Source: Clostridiales bacterium (GTDB lineage: Bacteria; Bacillota; Clostridia; Clostridiales; Oxobacteraceae). Taken from it: a DNA stretch of 45,793 bases. The DNA lies in the NCBI GenBank assembly GCA_030016385.1, contig JASEJN010000023.1:1-45793 (forward strand), given 5' to 3'. This document shows positions 8,077-16,543 of this stretch, piece by piece. Within the stretch, counting starts at the first letter, position 1, and every line of letters starts with the position of its first letter. The notes beneath the pieces are model-generated. The model searched no databases, was not told where the DNA came from, and saw only the letters and a program-made list of their open reading frames with translations. Made by a program: the position numbers and the translations under genes.

Positions 8077-9315
8077 TTAAACCATTATAGGCCCCTTTAA
8101 AAAATCACAACCTCCTGTCCTGTCCTGTTCTTTAGAATATGCTGTAACATAGATATCTGTTGCAAGTATATCCATGGCGACCATTTTCTTGAATCGTTCA
8201 TCCTTATATTCTTTATAGTCGGACATATTTGTAATGACGGGAAGGGCACAACTTTCTTTGATTTTATGGATCACCTGCCTGCCTTTTTCGGAAAAACCGA
8301 GCACTCTTATATACTCAGGAGGTGTAAGGCTGCTTTTAGTCATTCCCAGAAGAGAATGCAGCAGTATTCTTTTGATCCTTGTTTCAGTATAACGCTTTGA
8401 TTTAATATTATGTATGAGTTCGCTTATGCTTCCACTTTGGGAGGCGGCTTTTTTAATCCTGTATTCAAGCCCTTCAGAGACGTCTATTATACTTGAAATT
8501 TCATGCAATGGCATCTGGCGAAGCTTACACAATATCGCCGATGTAAAATTATCTACAGTTACAGGAGCTTTTCCCGAATTGATGCATTGCCGCAAAATAT
8601 CCATAGAAAATGGAGGCATATAATGAGAAAGTATTTTCCAATCATGATTCTTCGCAGTTTCTCTTAAGAAAAGAGCGCTTGCAAAATTTCCATCCTGAAT
8701 ATTTTGATCGTTATAATCCGGGCCGATGCGTTTTACAGATACCGGAATGATAGGGCTCTTTAACCTTATAAGCCATTTTAGATATTCCAATGCCAGTATA
8801 TTATTTGAAGATTGAAGTATGGATTTAATATTATCGGCGTCACCATATGAAAAACCGCCTTTTATATATTTCATAAATGCATTCGCTCTGGATGACGCAA
8901 AGGAATTGCCCGCATCCATCTCCTGTCTTAAAATATTCCTATATTCTTCAGGTTCATTTGCAAACACGTATGCGATCTTTTTAAGGATGTCAATATCCTC
9001 GCATTCGCTTCCAAATGATAAATAATCGACAATATTTAAGCTGTTTAAAATAGACACTGCTCCATATGCAAAGATCTCTGCGCTTTGTGTACAATATATT
9101 ACGGGAAGTTCCAAAACAAGGTCGAATCCCGCCTTCAACGCGGCAAGAGTTCTTGACCATTTATCGATGACCGCTGGTTCGCCTCTCTGTACAAAGTTGC
9201 CGCTCATTATGCAAATTGAATATTTAGCTTGAGTTATATCCAAAGAGGTATTAAAATGATATAAGTGGCCGTTATGCAGAGGATTATATTCTGCAATTAT
9301 TCCAAGATACGACAT
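8077..9315 (-). CDS. tmcAL: tRNA(Met) cytidine acetate ligase (YlbM family)
   Basis: TmcAL makes N4-acetylcytidine at the wobble position of elongator tRNA(Met) using acetate and ATP. The 412-residue product has the HxGH nucleotidyltransferase motif in EYNPLHNGHLYH (9-20), SGNFVQRGEPAV (38-49), KWSRTLAALKAGFDLVLELP and a C-terminal DIYVTAYSK. I start at ATG 9315 because TGGAGTG lies 6 bases before it; the in-frame GTG at 9324 falls inside that ribosome binding site. Placement beside ylbJ matches the Bacillus ylb region. Acetate may be a functional link to pta-ackA, which begins about 400 bases away on the other strand, but that is inference. Confidence 0.92.
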   Translation of the reverse strand: MSYLGIIAEYNPLHNGHLYHFNTSLDITQAKYSICIMSGNFVQRGEPAVIDKWSRTLAALKAGFDLVLELPVIYCTQSAEIFAYGAVSILNSLNIVDYLSFGSECEDIDILKKIAYVFANEPEEYRNILRQEMDAGNSFASSRANAFMKYIKGGFSYGDADNIKSILQSSNNILALEYLKWLIRLKSPIIPVSVKRIGPDYNDQNIQDGNFASALFLRETAKNHDWKILSHYMPPFSMDILRQCINSGKAPVTVDNFTSAILCKLRQMPLHEISSIIDVSEGLEYRIKKAASQSGSISELIHNIKSKRYTETRIKRILLHSLLGMTKSSLTPPEYIRVLGFSEKGRQVIHKIKESCALPVITNMSDYKEYKDERFKKMVAMDILATDIYVTAYSKEQDRTGGCDFLKGPIMV

Positions 9316-9401
9316 ATAAATCACTCCAGTATTTTTATTATATATTATTTTATATGATAAAGATAAATAATATATAAAACAAGAGTGTATATATATTATT
9401 C

Positions 9402-9489
9402 TTCAACTTGTAATTTGAAATCAGGCATAATGTTGTTTTGAGCGACAAATGAGTGCTCAAAACAACATTAGCTCATATTACGAATTGAA
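9402..9489. repeat. MITE-like palindromic element, family B (short copy)
   Basis: An 88-bp element lies in the divergent gap between tmcAL and pta. Its ends are imperfect inverted repeats (9402-9418 against 9473-9489, 14 of 17 positions). The core is a perfect 16-bp stem, TAATGTTGTTTTGAGC (9428-9443) with its complement at 9455-9470 and an 11-base loop. A longer relative lies after ackA (11930-12205) and a decayed one before plsX. The rest of the 9316-9712 gap is AT-rich; I see no clear promoter for pta beyond weak TTGACT (9610) and TTGAAT (9643) boxes. Confidence 0.75.
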
Positions 9490-9712
9490 TATAAAATTGG
9501 TGATATTTAATATTGCAATTTAAGGACTGTATAATTTTACACTATAACTATTGATATATTTGGCAATATGGTACAAAATAAAAAAAGACGTATTGGATAA
9601 ATATTTAACTTGACTTCTGGATGCCGGTTCATGAACTTTTTCTTGAATTGGGAAAAATGTCTTATCCGGCACAATAAATAAAACTAATATTTTAGATGGG
9701 AAGGTGTTTTTT

Positions 9713-10711
9713 ATGAATCTTATGGAACAAATATGGAACAAGGCCAAAGCTGATAAAAAGAGGATAGTTTTGGCAGAAGGAGAGGAGCCGAGGGTGCTTG
9801 AAGCAGCATCGAAGGTTGTTAAAGAAGGGCTCGCCGACATAGTGCTTTTAGGCGATGAATCAAAAATCACGAACACCGCATCGAAATTGCATTTAAGCAT
9901 CGAGGGTGCAAAGATTATAAATCCCCTGAAATCTCCGAAATTTGAAGAGTATGCTGAGCGGTTTTATGAACTCAGGAAAAAGAAAGGCATGACTCTTGAA
10001 AACGCCAATAAGATAGTCAAGGATGTGCTCTATTTCGGTACGATGATGGTAAAGTCGGGCGATGCCGACGGAATGGTTGCAGGCTCCATACATTCAACAG
10101 GTGATCTTTTAAGGCCTGCACTTCAGGTTATAAAGACTGCTCCTGGAATATCGATTGTATCAAGTACATTTATTATGATAGTTCAGGATAAACATTATGG
10201 AGAAAATGGAATACTTCTTTTTGCCGATTGTGCCGTAAATCCTGATCCTGATGCGGAGCAGCTTGCATCGATTGCCGTAGCTACGGCTAAAACGGCGAAG
10301 ACACTTGTGGGAATCGATCCTAGGGTGGCGCTGCTTTCGTTTTCAACAAAGGGAAGCGCTAAACATGATCTGGTAGATAAAGTAACCGAGGCCGTAAATA
10401 TTGCTAAAAAAATCGCACCGGATCTTCAAATCGACGGGGAGCTGCAGGCGGATGCCGCTTTAGTTCCTAAGGTTGCCGAATTAAAGGCGCCGGGAAGTTT
10501 AATTGCCGGAAAGGCCAATGTTTTGATTTTCCCTGATCTTCAGTCTGGAAACATCGGATATAAATTGGTTCAGCGTCTCGGAGGTGCTGAAGCGATAGGT
10601 CCTGTATGCCAGGGATTTGCAAAACCTGTAAATGATCTCTCAAGGGGCTGCAGTTTTGAAGATATAGTAAATGTAGTTGCAATAACTGCCGTACAGGCGC
10701 AGAATTTATAA
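9713..10711 (+). CDS. pta: Phosphate acetyltransferase
   Basis: Pta interconverts acetyl-CoA and acetyl phosphate; with AckA it yields acetate and ATP, a main energy route in fermenting clostridia. The 332-residue protein is the short form without the N-terminal regulatory domain. Motifs: [16 protein letters not shown] near the N-terminus, [18 protein letters not shown], and the C-terminal [20 protein letters not shown] and [18 protein letters not shown] chose ATG 9713, eight bases after GGGAAGG; an in-frame GTG at 9704 overlaps that site. ackA follows after 19 bases. Confidence 0.97.
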   Translation: MNLMEQIWNKAKADKKRIVLAEGEEPRVLEAASKVVKEGLADIVLLGDESKITNTASKLHLSIEGAKIINPLKSPKFEEYAERFYELRKKKGMTLENANKIVKDVLYFGTMMVKSGDADGMVAGSIHSTGDLLRPALQVIKTAPGISIVSSTFIMIVQDKHYGENGILLFADCAVNPDPDAEQLASIAVATAKTAKTLVGIDPRVALLSFSTKGSAKHDLVDKVTEAVNIAKKIAPDLQIDGELQADAALVPKVAELKAPGSLIAGKANVLIFPDLQSGNIGYKLVQRLGGAEAIGPVCQGFAKPVNDLSRGCSFEDIVNVVAITAVQAQNL

Positions 10712-10730
10712 TCATAAAGGAGAAAAACAG

Positions 10731-11930
10731 ATGAAAATATTGGTAATTAATTGCGGCAGTTCTTCTCTGAAATATCAGCTTATCGATATGGATGGGGAAA
10801 TAGTGCTTGCGAAAGGATTAGTAGAGAGGATCGGGATTAAGGGTTCAAAGTTGACTCATAAACCGACGGGAAAAGAAAAAGTTGAAATAGACATGTTTAT
10901 ACCGGATCACAAGACAGGAATAAAAATGGTGCTCGATGAGCTTGTTGATAAAAAACACGGCGTAATCGATTCGATGTCTGAAATATCCGCCGTGGGCCAC
11001 AGGGTCCTGCATGGAGGAGATAAATATACAGAGTCGGTTTTAATAACCCCTGATGTCATGAATGCTGTCAAAGTTTGCGCTGCCCTTGCACCGCTGCACA
11101 ATCCCGCAAGTATCACAGGCATAAATGCCTGCAAGGCTTTGATGCCTGATACGCCTATGACGATTGTATTTGATACGGCATTTCATCAGACAATGCCCGA
11201 TTATGCTTATATGTATGCACTTCCTTATGAATTATATGAAAAGTACGCTATAAGGAGATACGGTTTCCACGGCACATCCCATAGATATGTGTCGCATGAG
11301 GCTGCAAAGATGCTGAACAGGCCCTATGATAAATTAAAGACGATAACATGCCATCTCGGGAACGGCTCAAGCGTTGCCGCAGTTTTGAACGGAAAATGTG
11401 TAGATACCAGTATGGGGCTGACTCCCCTTGAGGGGCTTGTAATGGGTACAAGATGCGGTGACGTGGACCCGGCCATAATCCCGTATCTCGTCATTAATCT
11501 TGGAATCAGCATAGAGGAAGTCAATAAGATTATTTATAAAAAATCAGGTTTTATAGGCCTTTCGGGTATAAGCAGCGATTCAAGGGATCTTGAGGCAGCT
11601 GCCGAAAAGGGAAATAAAAGGGCATTGCTTACATTGAATGTATTCTATTATGGAGTCAAAAAATATATCGGAGCATATGCCGCAGCAATGAACGGCTTCG
11701 ATTGTTTGGTATTCACGGCGGGTATAGGTGAAAATTCACCTCGCGCAAGGGAACACATATGTGAAAATATGGATTATCTTGGAATAAAAATAGATAAAGA
11801 AAAGAATAGAATAAGGGGTAAGGCTGTCGACATAAGCTCAGCTGACTCAAAAGTAAAGGTCCTTGTGATTCCGACGAATGAAGAGCTTTTGATTGCAAGG
11901 GACACAAAAGAGATTGTTGAAAGATTATAG
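10731..11930 (+). CDS. ackA: Acetate kinase
   Basis: AckA converts acetyl phosphate and ADP to acetate and ATP. The 399-residue protein shows the ASKHA-fold signatures [17 protein letters not shown] (1-17), [62 protein letters not shown] and the adenosine motif [14 protein letters not shown]. It is complete and coupled to pta. A family-B repeat element begins right at the stop codon, so the transcript end is occupied by a long hairpin rather than a classical terminator. Confidence 0.98.
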   Translation: MKILVINCGSSSLKYQLIDMDGEIVLAKGLVERIGIKGSKLTHKPTGKEKVEIDMFIPDHKTGIKMVLDELVDKKHGVIDSMSEISAVGHRVLHGGDKYTESVLITPDVMNAVKVCAALAPLHNPASITGINACKALMPDTPMTIVFDTAFHQTMPDYAYMYALPYELYEKYAIRRYGFHGTSHRYVSHEAAKMLNRPYDKLKTITCHLGNGSSVAAVLNGKCVDTSMGLTPLEGLVMGTRCGDVDPAIIPYLVINLGISIEEVNKIIYKKSGFIGLSGISSDSRDLEAAAEKGNKRALLTLNVFYYGVKKYIGAYAAAMNGFDCLVFTAGIGENSPRAREHICENMDYLGIKIDKEKNRIRGKAVDISSADSKVKVLVIPTNEELLIARDTKEIVERL

Positions 11931-12205
11931 GAACTATTGTAATTTTGATTCGCAATTTGAAATCGGGCATAAATAGGATTATGTTATTTTGAACGACGAA
12001 TGAGCATTATGAGAGTTTTGATAAGTTTTCGGCCTGCTGCCGCATAAGAATCCTTAGAGCTTTTGATTGTCTGAGTGAAACGAGTTTCAAAAGCTCTTGG
12101 ATTCTTAAGGCTGCTGACCTTAGAACTTACAAAACTTGAATCTGCCGAATGAGTGTTCAAAATAACATAAGTTCATATTACGAATCGAAGGAACTATTGT
12201 AATTT
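11930..12205. repeat. Composite MITE-like element, family B (long copy) with 16-bp direct repeats
   Basis: Directly after the ackA stop, GGAACTATTGTAATTT occurs at 11930-11945 and again at 12190-12205. Between them are family-B ends: GATTCGCAATTTGA near 11947 pairs imperfectly with TCATATTACGAATC near 12186, and TTATGTTATTTTGAAC pairs with GTTCAAAATAACATAA. The interior (about 12011-12140) is another hairpin, with AAGAATCC-TTAGAGCTTTTGA (12046-12066) facing its near complement at 12087-12106. It also contains a segment (12104-12123) very like the family-A element at 2597-2615. No coding potential is seen. It fills most of the 378-base gap between ackA and yceD. Confidence 0.7.
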
Positions 12206-12252
12206 AATACTTTCATAATGCTCATTTATGAAATATGCGGCAATTTTACTCC

Positions 12253-12281
12253 TTGACATTTATTAGCTCTGTTTATATAAT
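12253..12281 (+). promoter_or_regulatory. Consensus sigma-A promoter of yceD-rpmF
   Basis: TTGACA (12253-12258) and TATAAT (12276-12281) are separated by exactly 17 bases, a perfect consensus, and lie 28 bases before the yceD start. Confidence 0.85.
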
Positions 12282-12308
12282 TATCTATGTGCCGTTTGAG
12301 GTGAGCGT

Positions 12309-12812
12309 ATGAAAATCAATGTTTCAAAAATATTAAAAAATCAAGATTCAAGCATGGAATTTGACGGAGAAGTACGCTTGAAAGATTTTGTTTATATGGG
12401 CAGCAATATTCATATCGGTTTACCTGTTAAAGTAAAGGCATTGATTACTAATTTAGAAGATCATCTTTATATGAAAGGCAATTTAAAGGCCGAATTGATG
12501 CCGGAATGTTCAAGATGTCTTCAAACATTTAAATATAAAATGGATGTTGACTTCGAAGAAGAATTGTCTAATAAAGATGCGGAAGAAGACAGGGACGATG
12601 TATTGTACTTTGAAGGTGATTTCGTAGACCTTACTGAAATAATAGAAAATAATATATTGTTATCGTTGCCTATGAAATTTTTGTGTAGAAAAGACTGTAA
12701 AGGTTTGTGCCCCCATTGCGGTGCCAATTTGAACCTGGGGAAGTGCAAATGTACTAATAAGGAAATAGATCCCAGGCTTTCTGTTTTGGGGGATTTTTTC
12801 AAAAGTAATTAA
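12309..12812 (+). CDS. DUF177/YceD family protein
   Basis: This 167-residue protein belongs to the YceD/DUF177 family, found next to rpmF in most bacteria and linked to 23S rRNA levels. Visible features are the N-terminal MKINVSKILK, ECSRCLQTF with a Cys pair (67 and 70), an acidic centre, and a C-terminal zinc-knuckle-like CRKDCKGLCPHCGANLN followed by CKC. The ATG follows TGAGGTGAG. It precedes rpmF by 12 bases, the usual conserved pair. Confidence 0.9.
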   Translation: MKINVSKILKNQDSSMEFDGEVRLKDFVYMGSNIHIGLPVKVKALITNLEDHLYMKGNLKAELMPECSRCLQTFKYKMDVDFEEELSNKDAEEDRDDVLYFEGDFVDLTEIIENNILLSLPMKFLCRKDCKGLCPHCGANLNLGKCKCTNKEIDPRLSVLGDFFKSN

Positions 12813-12824
12813 GGAGGTGTCATT

Positions 12825-13010
12825 ATGGGTAATCCAAAGAGAGGGTTTTCAAAAGCAAGGACTGCATCAAGAAGGGCAAATTGGAAATTGAGTTTGCCGA
12901 ACATAATTGAGTGTCCTCAATGTCATGAGCCTATGCTTTTGCATAGAGTATGCAAAAACTGCGGTTATTATAGGGGTAAAGCTGTAATAGAAGTAGAAGA
13001 AAATAAATAA
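12825..13010 (+). CDS. rpmF: Ribosomal protein bL32 (Cys-containing form)
   Basis: The 61-residue bL32 has the basic N-terminus GNPKRGFSKARTASRRANW and a zinc ribbon made by CPQC (30-33) and CKNC (43-46), so it is the zinc-binding (C+) form. The ribosome binding site AAGGAGGTG precedes ATG 12825. It is cotranscribed with yceD, and a T-rich terminator follows. Confidence 0.97.
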   Translation: MGNPKRGFSKARTASRRANWKLSLPNIIECPQCHEPMLLHRVCKNCGYYRGKAVIEVEENK

Positions 13011-13040
13011 TATTATTGAAATAATTTAGATGTACCCGCT

Positions 13041-13070
13041 AAAAGAAAGTCAGTTGACTTTCTTTTTTTG
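13041..13070 (+). terminator. Terminator after rpmF
   Basis: AAAAGAAAGTCA (13041-13052) pairs perfectly with TGACTTTCTTTT (13055-13066) around a GT loop, with the T-run continuing to 13069. Confidence 0.8.
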
Positions 13071-13095
13071 TATGGGTTATGATATTATATAAAGC

Positions 13096-13137
13096 AGCGA
13101 CAAATATTCCAAAGTAAGTTCATATTACGGTTGAAGG
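13096..13137. repeat. Decayed family-B repeat remnant
   Basis: GCGACAAAT and, 10 bases on, AAGTTCATATTACGGTTGAAG reproduce the loop and right end of the family-B elements at 9402 and 11930, with the stem missing. It lies in the rpmF-plsX gap. Confidence 0.55.
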
Positions 13138-13204
13138 TGGATAAATTGGGCCACAGGCAACAATAAAATGCCCCAAACAGGCAATTAGGAAAGGAGGGAC
13201 AACA

Positions 13205-14221
13205 ATGAATATAGTAATTGATGGAATGGGAGGAGATAATGCGCCTTCTGCTATCGTCGAAGGATGTATTGATGCCGTCAGGGAATATGGCGTCAATATC
13301 ATACTCGTAGGAGATAAAAGTGCAATAGAAAATGAGCTGTCGAAATATGAATATGATATTTCAAAAATACAGATTGTACATACTACCGAAGTTATAACAA
13401 ATGATGAGGATCCTGCAATGGCTCCAAGAAGGAAAAAAGATTCTTCCCTATCCGTTGGAATGAAATTGGTGAAAGAAGGCAAGGGCGATGCTTTCATTTC
13501 AGCAGGCAGTACAGGCGCAATATTGTCTGGCGCAATCATGTATATAAAAAGAATAAAAGGTGTGAAAAGACCTGCATTAGCGCCTATTTTCCCTGGTAAA
13601 AACGGTTCATATATGATTTTAGACATAGGTGCAAATGTAGATTGTAAACCGGAATATTTAATGCAGTTTGCAATTATGGGTGCTATTTATTTTGAAAAAG
13701 TTTTAAAATTCAAGAATCCTAAAGTCGGACTTATAAATAACGGCGTTGAGGAAGAAAAGGGAAATGAACTTACAAAAGCCGTATACCAGCTGCTTAAAAA
13801 ATCCGATCTCAATTTTATAGGAAATGTTGAACCGAGGGATATACCGAATGGTGATGTACAGGTCTTGGTATGCGACGGTTTTGTAGGCAATGCGATTTTG
13901 AAATTTTTCGAGGGTACCGCTTTCTTTATATTTGACAGTTTAAAAACCGAATTGATGAGTAATACTGTATCCAAATTTGCAGCGCTATTGTTAAAACCAT
14001 CTTTTAAGAGGCTGAAGAAAAGATTTGACTTTACTGAAAGGGGTGGTGCTGCATTTCTGGGAGTCGATGGTGCTGTAATCAAGGCACATGGAAGCTCTAA
14101 TGCAAAGGCGATCAAAAATGCCATAGGACAGGCAAAACTGTTTGTGGAAAATGACGTTACAGCACAAATAAAAGCCAGTATAAAGACAGACGATGATACC
14201 GGGCTTGACACTCAGATTTGA
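13205..14221 (+). CDS. plsX: Phosphate acyltransferase PlsX
   Basis: PlsX forms acyl-phosphate from acyl-ACP, the first step of the PlsX/PlsY route to phosphatidic acid, and is where fatty acids activated by FakA also enter. The 338-residue protein shows MNIVIDGMGGDNAPSAIVEG at the N-terminus, DPAMAPRRKKDSSLSVGMKL, ISAGSTGAILSGA and a C-terminal GAAFLGVDGAVIKAHGSSNA. AGGAGGG precedes ATG 13205. In many Firmicutes the order is fapR-plsX-fabD-fabG-acpP; here neither fapR nor the fab genes are present between rpmF and acpP. Confidence 0.97.
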   Translation: MNIVIDGMGGDNAPSAIVEGCIDAVREYGVNIILVGDKSAIENELSKYEYDISKIQIVHTTEVITNDEDPAMAPRRKKDSSLSVGMKLVKEGKGDAFISAGSTGAILSGAIMYIKRIKGVKRPALAPIFPGKNGSYMILDIGANVDCKPEYLMQFAIMGAIYFEKVLKFKNPKVGLINNGVEEEKGNELTKAVYQLLKKSDLNFIGNVEPRDIPNGDVQVLVCDGFVGNAILKFFEGTAFFIFDSLKTELMSNTVSKFAALLLKPSFKRLKKRFDFTERGGAAFLGVDGAVIKAHGSSNAKAIKNAIGQAKLFVENDVTAQIKASIKTDDDTGLDTQI

Positions 14222-14354
14222 TATCCAAAAGATGGAAGACCAGTGTTAACGGTGCTGCGGCATGGTTTGTCATGAAAATATGGCTTATAACCTCCCTGCC
14301 AAAATAAAAAATGAATATATGGATAAAATACCTTTGAAAAGCATGGATGTATAT

Positions 14355-14376
14355 ATTCTTCAAATATAAAATATAC
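14355..14376. repeat. Family-A repeat tail
   Basis: Twenty-two bases are identical to 2629-2650, the right end of the full family-A element and its flank. It lies in the 332-base plsX-acpP gap. The rest of that gap shows no gene that I can support, only AT-rich DNA and the acpP promoter. Confidence 0.5.
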
Positions 14377-14471
14377 ACCCGAAAAGCATTGGGACATTGA
14401 AAGATATCGCAAATTGTGCTACCATTTTAAGCCGTAAAGACTTAAATTATAAACCGGGCAGGTAATAAATA

Positions 14472-14500
14472 TTGACGGCAGCATAGTTATGTAATATTAT
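14472..14500 (+). promoter_or_regulatory. Promoter of acpP
   Basis: TTGACG (14472-14477) and TATTAT (14495-14500) are 17 bases apart, 53 bases before the acpP start. It indicates that acpP has its own transcript, closed by a strong terminator. Confidence 0.7.
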
Positions 14501-14553
14501 CATTATATAAAATTTCTTCCGAAAGATAAAGATTATGAAGGGAGGTGAATTTT

Positions 14554-14790
14554 ATGGTATTTGATAAAGTAAAGGAGATAATTGTTGAACAATTAGGGGT
14601 AGATCCTGAAGATGTTACGACGGAATCATCATTTGTAGATGATTTAGGAGCTGACTCCCTTGATATAGTTGAACTTATTATGGCTTTAGAAGAGGAATTT
14701 GATATTGAAATACCTGATGAAGAGGCAGAAAAGTTCCCGACTGTCGGTAAAGTGGTTGATTATATCAAAGAACATACGGACAATGAATAA
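14554..14790 (+). CDS. acpP: Acyl carrier protein
   Basis: The 78-residue acidic protein is ACP, which carries growing acyl chains on a phosphopantetheine arm. The attachment serine lies in [20 protein letters not shown] (Ser35). I start at ATG 14554, eight bases after GGAGG (14541-14545); a GTG at 14545 overlaps that site. The gene has its own promoter and a terminator directly after the stop, so it is a high-output single-gene unit between plsX and rnc. Confidence 0.97.
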   Translation: MVFDKVKEIIVEQLGVDPEDVTTESSFVDDLGADSLDIVELIMALEEEFDIEIPDEEAEKFPTVGKVVDYIKEHTDNE

Positions 14791-14833
14791 AATAATAAAG
14801 TCCCGGATAAAGTTTATTCGGGACTTTATTATT
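14791..14833 (+). terminator. Strong terminator after acpP
   Basis: A 21-base arm (14791-14811) containing AATAATAAAGTCCCG pairs almost perfectly with 14813-14833 across a minimal loop, with T-rich sequence at the 3' side. Its symmetry could also stop opposite-strand transcription. Confidence 0.85.
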
Positions 14834-14971
14834 TGAAAACCATAGCAGTTGAAGCTTGCGGTATATTTTGAAATAAAAGGAGGCTATTGCATGTGCATTT
14901 TAGAGATTTGACGGATAGTTACGTGATACCGGCAAATAATATTCGCCAAATAATCTGGATACACAAATCAC

Positions 14972-15691
14972 ATGTTTAAAATATTGAATCCTAGAAAGAT
15001 TGAATTTGAAGAATTTGAAAAGAAAATAGGATATGTTTTCAATAAAAAATATATATTAAATAGGGCATTGACCCACAGTTCTTATGCAAATCAAGCAGGC
15101 CTCAGCTACATAGAGCATAATGAAAGGCTCGAGTTTTTGGGAGATTCTGTATTAAGCCTTATTACAAGCGAATTTATATTTAATAAATATAAAAGAAAAC
15201 CCGAAGGTAAACTGTCAAAAATCAGAGCTTGTATAGTTTGCGAGACCTCGTTATATGAAAGCGCCCAGAAAATAAACATCGGCAGGTATTTGCTCATGAG
15301 CAAGGGAGAGGAATTAACAGGGGGAAGAGATAGGACATCGATTCTTGCTGATGCATTTGAAGCCTTAATTGCCGCCATTTATTTGGATGGCGGTATTGAA
15401 AGCGCACGAAAGTTTATTTTTTTGCATCATCTTGATAATATAAAAGATATACGCAAAAACAAGAGGATAAAAGATTACAAGACTATTCTTCAGGAATACG
15501 TTCAGAAAGAAACCGATTCGAAAATTAGATACGAGCTGATAGATGAAATGGGTCCCGACCATGATAAGACTTTTTATGTGCAGGTGAGCATAAACGGCAA
15601 TATTTCAGGCAAGGGAAATGGGAAGAGCAAGAAAGAGGCAGAGCAGGAAGCCGCAAAGGATGCATTAAAGCGTGTTCCTGCCAAAAAATGA
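14972..15691 (+). CDS. rnc: Ribonuclease III
   Basis: RNase III cleaves double-stranded RNA in rRNA maturation and mRNA turnover. The 239-residue protein has the signature NERLEFLGDSVLSLI (50-64) and DAFEALIAAIYLDGG (127-141), giving the expected metal ligands Glu54, Asp58, Asp127 and Glu130. A C-terminal double-stranded RNA-binding domain spans about 165-237 (DYKTILQEYVQ, then GNGKSKKEAEQEAAKDALK). The ATG has no obvious ribosome binding site nearby; a strong AGGAGG lies 90 bases upstream before a six-codon frame. In most Firmicutes smc follows soon after; here an island of about 7.5 kb intervenes. Confidence 0.96.
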   Translation: MFKILNPRKIEFEEFEKKIGYVFNKKYILNRALTHSSYANQAGLSYIEHNERLEFLGDSVLSLITSEFIFNKYKRKPEGKLSKIRACIVCETSLYESAQKINIGRYLLMSKGEELTGGRDRTSILADAFEALIAAIYLDGGIESARKFIFLHHLDNIKDIRKNKRIKDYKTILQEYVQKETDSKIRYELIDEMGPDHDKTFYVQVSINGNISGKGNGKSKKEAEQEAAKDALKRVPAKK

Positions 15692-15757
15692 TTACCCGAA
15701 AGACAACTTTTAACCGGGTAAAAACAATGCTCAAATAATTCGGGTTAATCCTTATAG

Positions 15758-15778
15758 CTGCCATGTGGCAGGTTTTTA
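15758..15778 (+). terminator. Terminator downstream of rnc
   Basis: CTGCCA (15758-15763) and TGGCAG (15766-15771) form a short stem followed by GTTTTT on the plus strand. A second stem without a T-run (TTACCCG at 15692 and CGGGTAA at 15715) lies directly after the rnc stop. Confidence 0.55.
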
Positions 15779-15787
15779 ATCATGTTA

Positions 15788-15997
15788 TTATTTTTTCCTG
15801 GAGAATTCCAGAATATCGCCGGGTTGGCAATCAAGTACATCGCATATTTTATCCAGCGTAGAAAAGCGAATGGCTTTTGCCTTCCCGTTTTTTAAAATAG
15901 ACAAATTTGACATCGTAATTCCAACCTTTTCAGATAACTCCGTAACGCTCATTTTTCTGATTGCCAGCATAACATCGAGATTAACTATAATTGCCAT
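15788..15997 (-). CDS. XRE-family HTH regulator (YozG-like)
   Basis: This 69-residue protein is almost entirely a Cro/C1-type helix-turn-helix: MAIIVNLDVMLAIRKMSV, then TELSEKVGITMSNLSILKNG as the helix-turn-helix core, and LDKICDVLDCQPGDILEF. Such short regulators occur next to DUF2975 membrane proteins, as in the yozG-yoaS pair of B. subtilis; the function of the module is unknown. ATG 15997 follows GAGGTGGTG, and the DUF2975 stop codon overlaps this ribosome binding region, so translation is probably coupled. It may bind the 39-bp palindrome at 16540-16578 on the operon promoter (inference). Confidence 0.85.
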   Translation of the reverse strand: MAIIVNLDVMLAIRKMSVTELSEKVGITMSNLSILKNGKAKAIRFSTLDKICDVLDCQPGDILEFSRKK

Positions 15998-16007
15998 ATT
16001 CACCACC

Positions 16008-16487
16008 TCATATCGTCAGATCGTTTTCTTGCTTTAAGGCGCTTGCCTTTTCAACAAGATGTGAAAGTGCAGCGGACGTGACAGAAATCGAAATACTGAT
16101 AAAGATGATAAGAACCGCAATCAGTAAAATGCCGGGATGAAGCATATTCAACGCCATAAGTGTTATTATAGCCGCCAGGTAAAATATACATTCGCATAAT
16201 GCTAATTTGCTGATGGACTTAAGCCTTTTAGCATTTTGATCGCAGAAGGAATTATCGTTTGAAATATCACATGATATAAGCCATGATTCCCAGAGTGCCA
16301 TATATAAAGGAACAGCGGTAATCCAGATAAAAATTAAAGAAGGCCATAACATAAATTTAAGTTCCGGGTTTGCTGATGCCGCATCGCTGCCTAGCAAAGG
16401 CGCAATCAGCCCACATAAGAACAAACCGATAAAAGCAGAGATAATTATGATGCATTTAAGCCACTTTGCCAATTCCGATTGTTTCAT
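16008..16487 (-). CDS. DUF2975 membrane protein (YoaS-like)
   Basis: The protein has about 159 residues and four probable membrane helices, for example CIIIISAFIGLFLCGLIAPL, LMLWPSLIFIW-like, IFYLAAIITLMALNML and GILLIAVLIIFISISIS. It fits the DUF2975 family, whose function is unknown. GGGAG lies just before an ATG at 16499, too close, so I prefer the in-frame ATG at 16487; the other is possible. It is the first gene of a two-gene operon with the XRE regulator. A promoter (TTGAGT-17-TATAAT, minus strand) lies just upstream. Confidence 0.75.
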   Translation of the reverse strand: MKQSELAKWLKCIIIISAFIGLFLCGLIAPLLGSDAASANPELKFMLWPSLIFIWITAVPLYMALWESWLISCDISNDNSFCDQNAKRLKSISKLALCECIFYLAAIITLMALNMLHPGILLIAVLIIFISISISVTSAALSHLVEKASALKQENDLTI

Positions 16488-16514
16488 ATTATCTATCATC
16501 TCCCTACGGGAAAT

Positions 16515-16543
16515 ATTATATGCCGATTACTAATAAAACTCAA
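16515..16543 (-). promoter_or_regulatory. Promoter of the DUF2975-XRE operon
   Basis: On the minus strand TTGAGT (16543-16538) and TATAAT (16520-16515) are separated by 17 bases. The -35 box overlaps the first bases of the adjacent 39-bp palindrome. Confidence 0.65.

Noticed and set aside
8064..8081. Perfect 18-bp palindrome TTTAATTTATAAATTAAA at the tmcAL stop
   Set aside because: Made only of A and T in AT-rich DNA and lacking a T-run in the right place; probably chance.
9622..9671. TGCCGG and CCGGCA dyad and GTTCATGAAC palindrome upstream of pta
   Set aside because: Short arms far apart with no matching copy elsewhere in the window; too weak to call an operator.
13120..14211. Two long minus-strand frames opposite plsX
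   Set aside because: Antisense shadows of plsX; Ser, Pro and Phe-rich with no recognisable domain.
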